Assembly: GCF_018860345.1 (NCBI RefSeq)
Contig: NZ_JAHKPJ010000009.1
Span: 1 to 33,496, forward strand
Length of the DNA: 33,496 nt
From: Psychrosphaera sp. F3M07
Lineage (GTDB): Bacteria > Pseudomonadota > Gammaproteobacteria > Enterobacterales > Alteromonadaceae
Direction of reading: 5' to 3'
In this document: piece by piece, positions 1-8,697 of the stretch
Numbering within the stretch: position 1 is the first letter of the stretch
Layout: each line of letters begins with the position of its first letter
Translations under genes and position numbers: made by a program
Notes under the pieces: model-generated
What the model saw: the letters and a program-made list of their open reading frames with translations, nothing else
Databases searched by the model: none
What the model was told of the DNA's origin: nothing

Positions 1-182
1 CCTACCATTTAGGACGAGCGCTAAAAGTTACTCAAAATTCTAAATTCAAGTAGACGATAAAGCTTAAAATCCAGAATGTGATAGTAATAAAAAGCGATTA
101 CACCATTTGGGTAAACACATGATTAAATTTGAAATTAAAGTGGGTGTCTCTGTTAATTTTCTGTTAATTTGAGCCTTCTGAT
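1..182. other. Non-coding flank downstream of the response regulator
   Basis: No convincing gene. The stretch is AT-rich and contains a short tandem direct repeat (CTGTTAATTT at 150-159 and again at 161-170) just before the 3' end of the response regulator gene. I see no clear intrinsic terminator for the minus-strand acs-regulator unit here. Confidence 0.5.
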
Positions 183-836
183 TTAGTTACTAGATACACT
201 TGGTTCTAATTGTAACTTTTCAGCTAACAGTACCGCTTGTGTTCTATTATTTATACCTAATTTACGGAATATTGCGGTTATATGCGCTTTAATCGTTGCT
301 TCTGTAACATTTAATTCGTATGCGATTTGTTTGTTTAACAAACCTTCGTGTAATAAGTACAACACTCGGTATTGTTGTGGTGTTAGTTGTGCAACACGGT
401 TAGCTAAGTCGAGATCATCGCTAGATAAGGCCTGAATTTGATGAGCAATTCCTGGTGGAAGCCAAGTATCACCTTCTAAAATATTGTTGATCGCTTGGGC
501 TATTTGCACCGAAGATGAGGATTTCGAAATAAATCCCATCGCACCAAACCCCATGACTTTTGATATAATATCAAGTTGATCTGAACCAGAAATTACCGCA
601 ACAGGTAATTCCGGATAGTCTTCTCTAATTCGAATTATGCCATATAAATCACCGCTACCAGGCATGTGTAAATCGAGTAATACTAAATCTAAATCGTCGT
701 GATTTTCTATTTGTTGGATAGTTGACTCAAGGGAGTCTGATTCAACGATACTCAATTCAGAAAATTGAGTTCGTAAGGCGCCAATTAGCGCCTCACGAAA
801 TAATGGATGGTCATCTGCTATTAAAAAGTTAGCCAT
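183..836 (-). CDS. crbR: NarL/FixJ-family response regulator, CrbR-like (acetate switch)
   Basis: A 217-residue two-component response regulator. The N-terminal receiver domain (about 1-120) has the acidic pair D8-D9, phosphoacceptor D55 in LLDLHMPG and conserved K105. The C-terminal LuxR-type helix-turn-helix (about 150-210) contains LNKQIAYELNVTEATIKAHI. The start lies 4 bp after the acs stop codon (TGAAAATATG), so translation is probably coupled and the gene is co-transcribed with acs. In vibrios, shewanellae and pseudomonads, acs is activated by the CrbS/CrbR (MxtR/ErdR) system, whose regulator is of this class; the adjacency to acs makes that the best assignment. The partner histidine kinase is not in this window. 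The family is certain; the specific name is inferred from context. Confidence 0.8.
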   Translation of the reverse strand: MANFLIADDHPLFREALIGALRTQFSELSIVESDSLESTIQQIENHDDLDLVLLDLHMPGSGDLYGIIRIREDYPELPVAVISGSDQLDIISKVMGFGAMGFISKSSSSVQIAQAINNILEGDTWLPPGIAHQIQALSSDDLDLANRVAQLTPQQYRVLYLLHEGLLNKQIAYELNVTEATIKAHITAIFRKLGINNRTQAVLLAEKLQLEPSVSSN

Positions 837-840
837 ATTT

Positions 841-2784
841 TCATCGATTTAGTCGATTCTCGATGATGGTATCCACCACACTTGGATCGGCTAAAGTAGA
901 TGTATCTCCTAATTGAGCATAATCATTTGCTGCGATTTTTCGTAATATCCGGCGCATAATTTTGCCACTTCTGGTTTTTGGTAAACCATTAGTCCATTGG
1001 ATCATATCTGGCGTTGCAATTGGGCTGAGATCATGGCGAACCCATTCACGTATTGCTTTAGTTAAGTCTTCCGTTACTTCTGTTCCAGATATTGGCGTTA
1101 TGTATACGTAGATACCCTGACCTTTAATGTCATGAGGATAACCAACAACAGCTGCTTCTGCGATTTTTTCGTGTGCCACTAGTGAACTTTCAATTTCAGC
1201 TGTGCCTAGTCGGTGGCCTGAAACATTAAGTACATCATCAACACGACCTGTTATCCAATAATAACCATCATTGTCGCGTTTACAACCATCACCTGTGAAA
1301 TAGACATTTTCATAAGCAGAAAAATAGGTTTCTTCAAAGCGTTTATGATCGCCATATATAGTTCTGGCTTGTCCTGGCCAAGAATCTTTAATGATTAAGT
1401 TACCTTCGTTTTCACCTTCAAGTTCATTACCTTCAGCATCGACTAAGGCGGGTTGAATACCGAAAAATGGGAAGGTTGCCGATCCTGGTTTTAATTTTGT
1501 TGTGCCCGCAAGTGGAGTGATCATGGCGCCACCGGTTTCGGTTTGCCACCAAGTATCGATAATTTCACATTTAGACTTACCAACCACATCGTTATACCAA
1601 TGCCAAGCTTCAGGATTAATCGGCTCGCCGACGCTGCCCAAAATACGCAAAGTATCACGGTGTGAATCTTGAGCCGCTAAGTTCCCTTTTGCCATCAAGG
1701 CACGTATTGCGGTAGGGGCGGTGTATAAAATATTTACTTTATGGTTATCAATGATTTGACCAATACGTCGTTCGTCAGGGTAGGTTGGAACCCCTTCAAA
1801 CATAAGGGTTGTTGCTCTATTCGCAAGAGGGCCGTAAACAATATATGTATGCCCTGTAACCCAACCAACATCGGCGGCACACCAATACACTTCACCTGGT
1901 TTGTAATCAAAAATCATTTGGTGAGTCAGTGATGCATAAACTAAATAACCGCCCGTAGTATGCACTAACCCTTTTGGCTGACCAGTTGAACCTGAGGTGT
2001 ATAAAATGAAAAGGGGATCTTCTGCATCCATTGGTTCTGCAGGACAGGTCACAGCACAATTTTCTGTTAGTTTATGCCACCAAATTTGTTTATCTAATAA
2101 TGGCATTTCTACATCGTCGTGATTAAAAATAATTGTCTGTTCAACACACGTCACGTCATCTCTTGCTAAAGCTTCATCAACATTTGCTTTTAATGGCAAA
2201 CTTTTCCCGCCACGTTTACTAATGTCAGAGGTGATCACGATTTTTGCTTCACAATCAATAATACGGTCAGCAATGGCATGTGGAGAGAAACCGGCAAAAA
2301 TAACAGAATGAATTGCACCTAATCTGGCACAAGCTAACATGGCGTATGCTGCTTCTGGCACCATTGGCATATAAATAACAACACGGTCACCTTTATTAAC
2401 ACCAAGTGATTTTAAACCGTTAGCTAATTTACATACTTCATCGTGAAGTTGTTGATAACTAATGTGTTGGCTATGACCAGGACTGTCAGCTTCCCAAATG
2501 ATGGCCGTTTCATCAGCATGTTGTGCTAAATGTCGGTCAATGCAGTTGCTCGACACGTTAAGTTTGCCGCCAGCATACCAATCAATATTAACATTGCCTT
2601 TATTAAAGCGGGTTTGTTTAACTTTAGTGTATGGCGTCATCCAATCTAAACGTTGCCCTTGGGCATCCCAGAATTCATCTGGTGTTTCAATAGAAGCTTT
2701 ATATAACTCTTTATATTGCTCCATTGTTAAAGGGTTTGATTGATTATGATTAATCTTTGGAATTGAATATGATTTAGAGGTCAT
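841..2784 (-). CDS. acs: Acetyl-CoA synthetase
   Basis: AMP-forming acetate-CoA ligase, converting acetate, ATP and CoA to acetyl-CoA in the cytoplasm. The family motifs are all present: adenylation P-loop [30 protein letters not shown], the hinge [16 protein letters not shown], and the C-terminal [11 protein letters not shown] whose lysine is the acetylation-regulated residue in known Acs. A longer frame reaches 2832, but the ATG at 2784 has a good Shine-Dalgarno sequence (CAGGTG) and gives 647 residues, the usual length. The downstream response regulator follows after 4 bp. The promoter region carries two 18-bp dyad repeats at 2849-2900 that probably bind an activator. Confidence 0.95.
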   Translation of the reverse strand: MTSKSYSIPKINHNQSNPLTMEQYKELYKASIETPDEFWDAQGQRLDWMTPYTKVKQTRFNKGNVNIDWYAGGKLNVSSNCIDRHLAQHADETAIIWEADSPGHSQHISYQQLHDEVCKLANGLKSLGVNKGDRVVIYMPMVPEAAYAMLACARLGAIHSVIFAGFSPHAIADRIIDCEAKIVITSDISKRGGKSLPLKANVDEALARDDVTCVEQTIIFNHDDVEMPLLDKQIWWHKLTENCAVTCPAEPMDAEDPLFILYTSGSTGQPKGLVHTTGGYLVYASLTHQMIFDYKPGEVYWCAADVGWVTGHTYIVYGPLANRATTLMFEGVPTYPDERRIGQIIDNHKVNILYTAPTAIRALMAKGNLAAQDSHRDTLRILGSVGEPINPEAWHWYNDVVGKSKCEIIDTWWQTETGGAMITPLAGTTKLKPGSATFPFFGIQPALVDAEGNELEGENEGNLIIKDSWPGQARTIYGDHKRFEETYFSAYENVYFTGDGCKRDNDGYYWITGRVDDVLNVSGHRLGTAEIESSLVAHEKIAEAAVVGYPHDIKGQGIYVYITPISGTEVTEDLTKAIREWVRHDLSPIATPDMIQWTNGLPKTRSGKIMRRILRKIAANDYAQLGDTSTLADPSVVDTIIENRLNR

Positions 2785-2848
2785 AATATTGCACCTGATG
2801 AGTAAATTTAGATTACGTGTATTTTTAGACACTCGGCCATTTTTATGA

Positions 2849-2907
2849 ATTAGACCTTAGTCGAATTGGGCATTGCGATGGTATTAGACCTTAGTCGAAT
2901 AGACTAA
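2849..2907. promoter_or_regulatory. Two 18-bp dyad repeats plus a palindrome between acs and the porin gene
   Basis: ATTAGACCTTAGTCGAAT occurs identically at 2849-2866 and 2883-2900, with starts 34 bp apart. Each copy has imperfect dyad symmetry (ATTnGAC-N4-GTCnAAT). The second copy also runs into a perfect palindrome, TTAGTC-N5-GACTAA, at 2891-2907. The repeats sit 65-116 bp upstream of the acs start and just upstream of a possible porin promoter (TTGCTC 2915-2920, 17-bp spacer, AATAAT 2938-2943). LuxR-type response regulators bind dyads, so the adjacent CrbR-like regulator is the obvious candidate. Binding is inferred. Confidence 0.65.
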
Positions 2908-3030
2908 TAGCTAATTGCTCAATTAATGTTCTTTTCAAATAATGAATCTCGAAAAAAGATAACTAAATGGCTGCGTAATGATTTCTGTTGGCAGCTCATC
3001 AGTTCATAATCAATGACTAGGGATGCAACA

Positions 3031-4062
3031 ATGAAAAAAATAATAAATGTATTAACGTCAGCCAGTTTACTATTTAGTGGCCTTTCTTATGCTGCTTACG
3101 AATTTAAAGTAAATGATGAAGAAACCATTAAATTTGGTGGTTTTGTTAAAATTGATGGCCGACATGTAGATGGTAACGTAGCGTATCGAGATTTTTGGAT
3201 AGGCAGTGGTTCAGTATTGGCTGAAGATGCCGCCCAAACTAAATTCTTTGCGAACGAATCTAGATTTAATACGACTTACACTAATAATGGTGTGACCGCA
3301 TTTATTGAAATGGATTTTTATGGCGGTGGCGGCACTGAAACCATTTCTAACTCTTCACATCCTAGACTGCGCCACGCGATGATTAAGTATGAAGACTTTG
3401 TGATAGGCCAAACTTGGACCACCTTTATGAATACCAGTGCGTTGGCTGAAACCGTTGATTTTGCAGGAGCAATGGTTGGCGAAGCCTTTGTACGAAATAC
3501 TCAGGTGAGATACAGCAAAAATGGTTGGTCAGTCGCATTAGAGAATCCAGAATCATATGGTGGCGACCCAGCCAATGATTCTATGCCTGATATGATTGCA
3601 AAATATCAACATAACGCCGACTGGGGTAATGTGTCAGTGGCCGGTTTAGTGAGACAGTTAACAACCACTATGGGTGAAACTGAAAGCGCTTTTGGCGTTT
3701 CAGTTGCGGGTAAAGTCAAAGTAGCAGATAAAGACGATTTTAGATTTCAATTCCATCAAGGTAATTTAGGTCGTTATGTTGGTGTTGCAGCCGCACAAGA
3801 CTTGGTTGGTGAAGAAGTAGAAGAATCGACCAGCTTTATGGTTGCGTATCGTCATTTTTGGACTGAATCAACTCGTAGTTCTGTATTTTATGGCAACATA
3901 ACCACAACAGAAAGCGATGTCGATAGATCTCATTGGGGTATCAATGTATTCAAAAACTACACACCTAAGTTTTCTGTTGGGGCCGAGTTAGGCAACTTTG
4001 AAATGGCTGAAGCAGATGCGGATTCAACTTATATGCAAGTATCTGCAAAATTTGCATTTTAA
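3031..4062 (+). CDS. DcaP-like outer-membrane porin
   Basis: About 343 residues with a clear signal peptide (MKKIINVLTSASLLFSGLSYA, cleavage before AYEF) and the alternating beta-strand pattern of a porin ending in a C-terminal aromatic (KFAF). RLRHAMIKYEDFVIGQTWTTFMN is the segment typical of DcaP-family trimeric porins, which pass small organic anions in Acinetobacter and relatives. An upstream in-frame ATG at 3013 exists, but the ATG at 3031 has AGGGA 7 bp ahead and starts the signal peptide. It is transcribed divergently from acs with a shared operator candidate, which suggests a role in uptake of acetate or related acids. The substrate is inferred. Confidence 0.8.
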   Translation: MKKIINVLTSASLLFSGLSYAAYEFKVNDEETIKFGGFVKIDGRHVDGNVAYRDFWIGSGSVLAEDAAQTKFFANESRFNTTYTNNGVTAFIEMDFYGGGGTETISNSSHPRLRHAMIKYEDFVIGQTWTTFMNTSALAETVDFAGAMVGEAFVRNTQVRYSKNGWSVALENPESYGGDPANDSMPDMIAKYQHNADWGNVSVAGLVRQLTTTMGETESAFGVSVAGKVKVADKDDFRFQFHQGNLGRYVGVAAAQDLVGEEVEESTSFMVAYRHFWTESTRSSVFYGNITTTESDVDRSHWGINVFKNYTPKFSVGAELGNFEMAEADADSTYMQVSAKFAF

Positions 4063-4111
4063 TTTGTTAGCTGAATTGGCCAGTGTTTGTTAACAGTGGC
4101 TACGGCTTTTT

Positions 4112-4160
4112 AAAGATCACAAGTCGTTTGAAATACTCACTCAACTTGTGATCTTTTCTA
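4112..4160 (+). terminator. Intrinsic terminator after the porin gene
   Basis: A perfect 13-bp stem (AAAGATCACAAGT at 4112-4124 with ACTTGTGATCTTT at 4144-4156) with a 19-nt loop, followed by a T-rich tail, 50 bp downstream of the porin stop codon. Confidence 0.8.
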
Positions 4161-4234
4161 TTCATATCTTTTTTCTTTGGATTGTTCGATTTGTTCTGTA
4201 TTTTGTGTGGTAATAAAATACTATGGAATTAAAT

Positions 4235-5299
4235 ATGAAATCCCTAATATCAAGTCTATTCATTCTCCTTATATCCAGTACTGCATTTGCAAAAGATTCA
4301 ACGCCTACTGAAAGTTTTGCGTGGCAAAAATTAGTTGAATTAACCGATGAAACGATAGGCATTGGTGCAAGGCCTGCAGGTTCAGATAAAGAAAAAGAAA
4401 CGGCAGCTTGGATAAAGGAGCAATGGCAAACATTAGGATATACCGTCAACGAGTTTCCATTTGAATTCACGTTAAGAAAAAAGTCGTTTACCTCCTCAAA
4501 CTTATCCATGGTGATCAAAGGCCAATCAGACAAAACCATTATTATTGGCGCGCATTATGACTCCACAGGCGAGAAACAAGGTAGTTTAGGCACCACGGAT
4601 AATGGCTCTGGTGTTGCGGCTATTTTGGCGTTAGCAAAACGATTAAAAGGTCAAACCTTGCCTTATACGATTAAGTTAATCGCTTTTGGTGCTGAGGAGT
4701 ACGGTTTGCAAGGTTCAAAAGCTTATGTTGGTAAACAACAAGAGTCGCTTGAAAACGTAATTGGCATGATTAACTTAGATACTATTATCGGTGGTGACAA
4801 ACTCTATATTCATAATGCCCATGAAAAATCATATAAATGTAACGCAGTTGAGAACCCGAAATACAACTCGTCATCAGTATTGAGAGACGGATTGTTAACC
4901 ACATCTAAAGCCTTGTTTGCTGACAATAGCCACAAGTTACACCCTGCCTATGACGGTTACCCAGAAGGACAAACAGGAAGTTGGTCAGATCACGCACCTT
5001 TTGCATGCAGTGGGATGCCAATTGCTTATTTGGAAGCCACTAACTTTGCAATAAATGGACATTCAGGTAATGATGGATATTCTCAAACGACACATAGTGA
5101 TGTATGGAGCTGTTATAAAGAAGATGGAAAAACCGCCTGCGATAGAGACTCAGAGAAAAAGTGGGGCATGATCTGGCACACTGAGTTTGACCGACTAGAC
5201 AAATTAACCACGCTGTTCAAAAACAAATTGAAACATCAATTAATCCAAAATGTTGATGTACTAGAAACTTTTGTAAAACAGGCTGATAAAAATATTTAG
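4235..5299 (+). CDS. Secreted M28 zinc aminopeptidase (Iap-like)
   Basis: A 354-residue exported metallopeptidase. The signal peptide is MKSLISSLFILLISSTAFA. The start at 4235 is preferred over the in-frame ATG at 4223 because the signal peptide begins there, although neither has a strong ribosome binding site. The M28 di-zinc residues are visible in order (numbered from this start): H107 in GAHYDS, D122 in TTDNGSG, catalytic and ligand glutamates at about 154-155 in FGAEEYG, D182 in INLD, and H315 in IWHTEFD. The YLEATNF...DGYSQ segment resembles E. coli Iap, which removes N-terminal arginine from alkaline phosphatase. Four or more cysteines in the second half suggest periplasmic disulfides. 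Expressed alone between two terminators. Family sure, substrate unknown. Confidence 0.87.
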   Translation: MKSLISSLFILLISSTAFAKDSTPTESFAWQKLVELTDETIGIGARPAGSDKEKETAAWIKEQWQTLGYTVNEFPFEFTLRKKSFTSSNLSMVIKGQSDKTIIIGAHYDSTGEKQGSLGTTDNGSGVAAILALAKRLKGQTLPYTIKLIAFGAEEYGLQGSKAYVGKQQESLENVIGMINLDTIIGGDKLYIHNAHEKSYKCNAVENPKYNSSSVLRDGLLTTSKALFADNSHKLHPAYDGYPEGQTGSWSDHAPFACSGMPIAYLEATNFAINGHSGNDGYSQTTHSDVWSCYKEDGKTACDRDSEKKWGMIWHTEFDRLDKLTTLFKNKLKHQLIQNVDVLETFVKQADKNI

Positions 5300-5322
5300 C
5301 ATAGAATCATTTGAACAATAGT

Positions 5323-5354
5323 AAAAAATAGCGCCTAAAAGGCGCTATTTTTTT
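5323..5354 (+). terminator. Intrinsic terminator after the M28 peptidase
   Basis: Stem TAGCGCC (5329-5335), loop TAAAA, stem GGCGCTA (5341-5347), flanked by an A-run on the left and a T-run (5348-5354) on the right, so it may work in both directions. Confidence 0.9.
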
Positions 5355-5400
5355 ATCTATGAATTTACAAATCGGTGAGGTGAAATAAAAAAACAACAAT

Positions 5401-5477
5401 CTAATTGATAATCGTTCTCATTTGTATTGACTTAAGTGTTAATAAGTTTATTATGTTTGCAAATAAGAATCATTATC
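5401..5477 (+). promoter_or_regulatory. Fur-regulated promoter of the heme operon
   Basis: A promoter with -35 TTGACT (5427-5432), a 16-bp spacer and -10 TATTAT (5449-5454) is flanked by two Fur-box matches. The upstream box (5401-5419) matches 13 of 19 positions of the classical consensus GATAATGATAATCATTATC. The downstream box (5459-5477) matches 15 of 19 and would cover the transcription start. This predicts repression by Fe-Fur. It also places the two earlier in-frame ATGs (5405, 5453) at or before the transcription start, so they cannot be the receptor start. Confidence 0.85.
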
Positions 5478-5488
5478 ATTTAAATAAT

Positions 5489-7468
5489 ATGTCGCGCTTT
5501 AATCTCTATCTGTTACTAACCTTATTATCACCCGCTTTAACCCAATCTGTTTTTGCCAAAGAAATAGAAACCTTAGTTGTATCTGGAACGAGAACGCCAA
5601 AGTTGTTGAGTAACTCGCCAGTGTCTGTAGACGTAATTGAAGGTGAAACTATTCAACTGTTAAGCCAAGGTACGTTAGCCAATGTTTTAGACTTTATACC
5701 TGGCGTTGTTATTACTCGAAGTGCTAAAGATGGTTATAACGTTCAGATGCAAGGTTTTGATAGTAAACATGTACTTATCTTAATTGATAGCTTGCCTGTC
5801 GTTTCACCAACGGGATCCTCAGTAGATTTAGATCAAATTAGCGCCAGTGACATAGCACAAATAGAGATAATTAAAGGGGCTGCGTCTGTTATGTATGGCA
5901 GTTCGGCATTAGGTGGTGTGATCAACATCATCACTAACAAAGACAGTTCAGCCGCAACGTCACTGAGTTATCAAATATCACAATATATAGACCGTGAATA
6001 CGAAGGTTCAGCACCGTTTTCAAATACATTAAAATTTAATACCGGTGCGTATGTTTTTGGTTGGGATCATAAAGTTAATGTGCAACTCATCCAAGATACA
6101 GGGTTTGATTACGACCTCAATACGGTTGCTGTGGATGCTGCAGAACTGGATAAGACTTTTATAAACTACTCTACCAGCAAAACATTAAGTCAGTTGATTG
6201 CTCAATTTAAATATCAGTATTTTGATGAATATAAAAAGCGTGATGTTTCTGTGTTACCGGGACAATCTGATATCGTATTTTATTCTTCAGACGTTCATCA
6301 ACATCAATTCGACTTTTCACTAAATAACCCCAATAGTGGTAAAAATTGGCGCACGAATACACGTTATATTAGTCATCAAGAAACCAGTGGCCAGACAGGG
6401 AGTTTACGTGAAACCACAATAACGTTAGCTGAAATTGATGGTCAAAAAGTATGGCAACATGGAAGCATTAATCCTAAGTCTACAGGCGAATCTGGTTCAG
6501 AAACGGTTGCTGGTTGGTTATTACATCAAGATCAATTAGACCAATATAAACCTGCTGATGGCAGTGTTGAAATTAACGATGAATCTCGCAGTAGCATTGA
6601 AGCCTATGTTCAGCATAATTTTATTTATAAAAATGCTCAGTACCTAGCCGGTTTTCGCGCACAACAAGATTCGGATTTTGGGACACATACCGCATTTAGA
6701 ATTAGCTCAATGCTGAACTTAGGTAAAAGTGGTACTCCAATAAAATGGCGTGTAGGACTTGGACAAGCTTACCGAGTACCTGATTTAAAAGAACGTTTTT
6801 ATGTATTTGACCACAGTAACTTAGGTTACATGGTGTTGGGTAATGAAAACTTAATGCCTGAAACAGCTACTAGCTTGAACACCAGTTTGTCTGTACGTAC
6901 TAGCTTATTTGATCACTTTGCGGACGTGTCATTAGAAATTGCAGGTCATTATTCTGAAACGGAAGACTTGATCAATACGATACATAACGCACAGTTATCT
7001 GCTGAAACAGGTTTGGATATTTCAGAATATAGCAATGTCGAACAAACCAAGATTTATGGCTTTGATGTGAGTTCAGAAGTCACTTTTGAGCAGTGGAGTT
7101 GGCAAGTAAATTATGCTTACAACGACAGCAAAGATGACAATAAACAGCGCCTTCAAGGCCGACCTCGTCATCAAGCTAAAGTCAGTGTTAACTATCAATT
7201 TGATCAACCTTCAATTAATGCCATTTTATATGCCGTTTATCAAGCGGACGAAGAGATCCCTAGTTCGTACGACGGGGCCGTTGTAACAGATTATACCATT
7301 GTAAAATTTAGCTTATCCCATGCATTAACTGAGCAATTGTCATTACGTTTTTCAGTAAACAATTTATTTGATGAACATAAAGATCTTGCCGCTCAAAAAA
7401 TCAACCATTTTGATCCACGCCCAATATCAAGCCGAGAGCTTGTGTTTGGTGTGAATTACCAATTTTAA
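5489..7468 (+). CDS. hmuR: TonB-dependent outer-membrane heme receptor (HmuR-like)
   Basis: About 659 residues. The signal peptide (MSRFNLYLLLTLLSPALTQSVFA) is followed at once by a TonB box-like ETLVVSG. Next come a plug domain (about 40-150, with VMYGSSALGGVINIIT) and a 22-strand barrel ending in the C-terminal aromatic YQF. In the barrel, YRVPDLKERFYVFDHS followed by GNENLMPE corresponds to the FRAP-box and NPNL region of HmuR/HemR heme receptors. It sits behind a Fur-controlled promoter and ahead of an HmuY lipoprotein and an HmuS-like chelatase, which fits heme or hemoprotein as ligand. BtuB-like cobalamin or another chelate remains possible. No strong Shine-Dalgarno precedes the start; it is chosen from the promoter position and signal peptide. 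Confidence 0.85.
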   Translation: MSRFNLYLLLTLLSPALTQSVFAKEIETLVVSGTRTPKLLSNSPVSVDVIEGETIQLLSQGTLANVLDFIPGVVITRSAKDGYNVQMQGFDSKHVLILIDSLPVVSPTGSSVDLDQISASDIAQIEIIKGAASVMYGSSALGGVINIITNKDSSAATSLSYQISQYIDREYEGSAPFSNTLKFNTGAYVFGWDHKVNVQLIQDTGFDYDLNTVAVDAAELDKTFINYSTSKTLSQLIAQFKYQYFDEYKKRDVSVLPGQSDIVFYSSDVHQHQFDFSLNNPNSGKNWRTNTRYISHQETSGQTGSLRETTITLAEIDGQKVWQHGSINPKSTGESGSETVAGWLLHQDQLDQYKPADGSVEINDESRSSIEAYVQHNFIYKNAQYLAGFRAQQDSDFGTHTAFRISSMLNLGKSGTPIKWRVGLGQAYRVPDLKERFYVFDHSNLGYMVLGNENLMPETATSLNTSLSVRTSLFDHFADVSLEIAGHYSETEDLINTIHNAQLSAETGLDISEYSNVEQTKIYGFDVSSEVTFEQWSWQVNYAYNDSKDDNKQRLQGRPRHQAKVSVNYQFDQPSINAILYAVYQADEEIPSSYDGAVVTDYTIVKFSLSHALTEQLSLRFSVNNLFDEHKDLAAQKINHFDPRPISSRELVFGVNYQF

Positions 7469-7502
7469 AAATAAAACTATTAATACTTTCAAGGAGTTTG
7501 TT

Positions 7503-8597
7503 ATGAAAAACCTATTTAAACTATCCCTATTATCTCTTGCTGTTGTGTTGGCTGGTTGTAGTGATGACGATGACGATAAAAAAGTGATTGAAGAAGACGT
7601 GGTTGTAGAAGGCGAGATCTTTGGTCCATTCTCAACGGGTTCTAGTCAAGAGTCACACTTCGCGTACTTTGATTTAAATACTCAATCATTGCTTGAACTT
7701 ACCGCAGAAGAAGCCGCAACAAACACAGAATGGGATATAGCGTTTAAACGTACAGGTGTGTACTTGAATGAAGCACAAGATACGCCTGTTTCAGTTTATT
7801 TCACAGGTAATAACGCTGACTTTTATGATGCTAATGGTGCGGCTGTTGTAGATACATTTGTCGCTGCAACACCAGATTCAGAACTTGCTGATTACACAGC
7901 GGTAACATTTGCTGACATTCCATCTGATGAGAATATGTTTGTATCTGATGTAACTGAGCGCATTTTAGATGGTTTTTATAACTATGACTTCACAACACAT
8001 GTAGTGACAGCTGCAGATGATAAATATTTCATCGTGCAGTCGGATGACTTATTCACAAAATACAGTGTGACCGACTTAGTACAAGATGGTATGGCAATGA
8101 CAAGCGTAACCTTAAGCGTTGCTGTACAAGATAATACAACGGAAGAATTTGGTGAAACAACAGACGTTGTTGTTGATCTAACTTCATGTGTGGCAGGTGA
8201 ATCCAAATACATTGACTTAGATGGTCAGTCGGTTGTTACTGCCACTGATGCATACGATTTAACCATTGAGTGTGCCGATGGAGGTGCTGATTTCGCTATT
8301 GATTTAGTTGACGATGCGTCAGCAATTCAAGATTTCACTAACGCGTTTAGTGGAGTGGCCGTTGCAGCAGCAACCCATTATGGTTTCCAACCAAATCAAT
8401 ATACGGTTCGTGCCTTTTCTGAAAATAACTGGTATGCCTACAACCTACAAAGTGGCCACAAATTATGGTCACAATACGGCGTTTATATTGTTAAAACCGG
8501 TGAACAATACTTCAAGATTCAGTTCACTAGTTATTACGATGCAGAAGGTACTTCAGGCAGTTATAGCTTACGTGCAGACGAATTAACGTCTGACTAA
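7503..8597 (+). CDS. hmuY: HmuY-family heme-binding lipoprotein
   Basis: A 364-residue lipoprotein with an N-terminal hydrophobic helix, lipobox LAGC (C19) and a following run of aspartates that should favour outer-membrane or surface retention. HmuY-family hallmarks are WDIAFKRTGVYLN (about residues 78-90) and, near the C-terminus, YGVYIVKTGEQYFKIQFTSYY followed by a GTSGSY turn. In Porphyromonas, HmuY captures heme and hands it to HmuR. This protein is longer than the approximately 200-residue P. gingivalis protein, with extra acidic, beta-rich sequence in between. It has a strong Shine-Dalgarno (AAGGAG at 7491-7496) and lies 34 bp after the receptor gene, so it is in the same operon. I cannot assign the heme-ligating residues by eye. 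Confidence 0.85.
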   Translation: MKNLFKLSLLSLAVVLAGCSDDDDDKKVIEEDVVVEGEIFGPFSTGSSQESHFAYFDLNTQSLLELTAEEAATNTEWDIAFKRTGVYLNEAQDTPVSVYFTGNNADFYDANGAAVVDTFVAATPDSELADYTAVTFADIPSDENMFVSDVTERILDGFYNYDFTTHVVTAADDKYFIVQSDDLFTKYSVTDLVQDGMAMTSVTLSVAVQDNTTEEFGETTDVVVDLTSCVAGESKYIDLDGQSVVTATDAYDLTIECADGGADFAIDLVDDASAIQDFTNAFSGVAVAAATHYGFQPNQYTVRAFSENNWYAYNLQSGHKLWSQYGVYIVKTGEQYFKIQFTSYYDAEGTSGSYSLRADELTSD

Positions 8598-8629
8598 TTA
8601 CAGCTAACATTAAATACATTAATCAAAAT

Positions 8630-8661
8630 AGAGTCAGGTATTTCAGTACCTGTCTCTTTTT
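8630..8661 (+). terminator. Intercistronic terminator or attenuator between hmuY and hmuS
   Basis: Hairpin AGAG-T-CAGGTA (8630-8640) / TACCTG-T-CTCT (8647-8657) with one internal T-T mismatch, a 6-nt loop and a following T-run. It lies between two genes of the same pathway, so partial termination would give more receptor and lipoprotein than chelatase. Confidence 0.75.
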
Positions 8662-8697
8662 GGTTTTAAATAGATTGGTATAAAAAGACAATTAATT

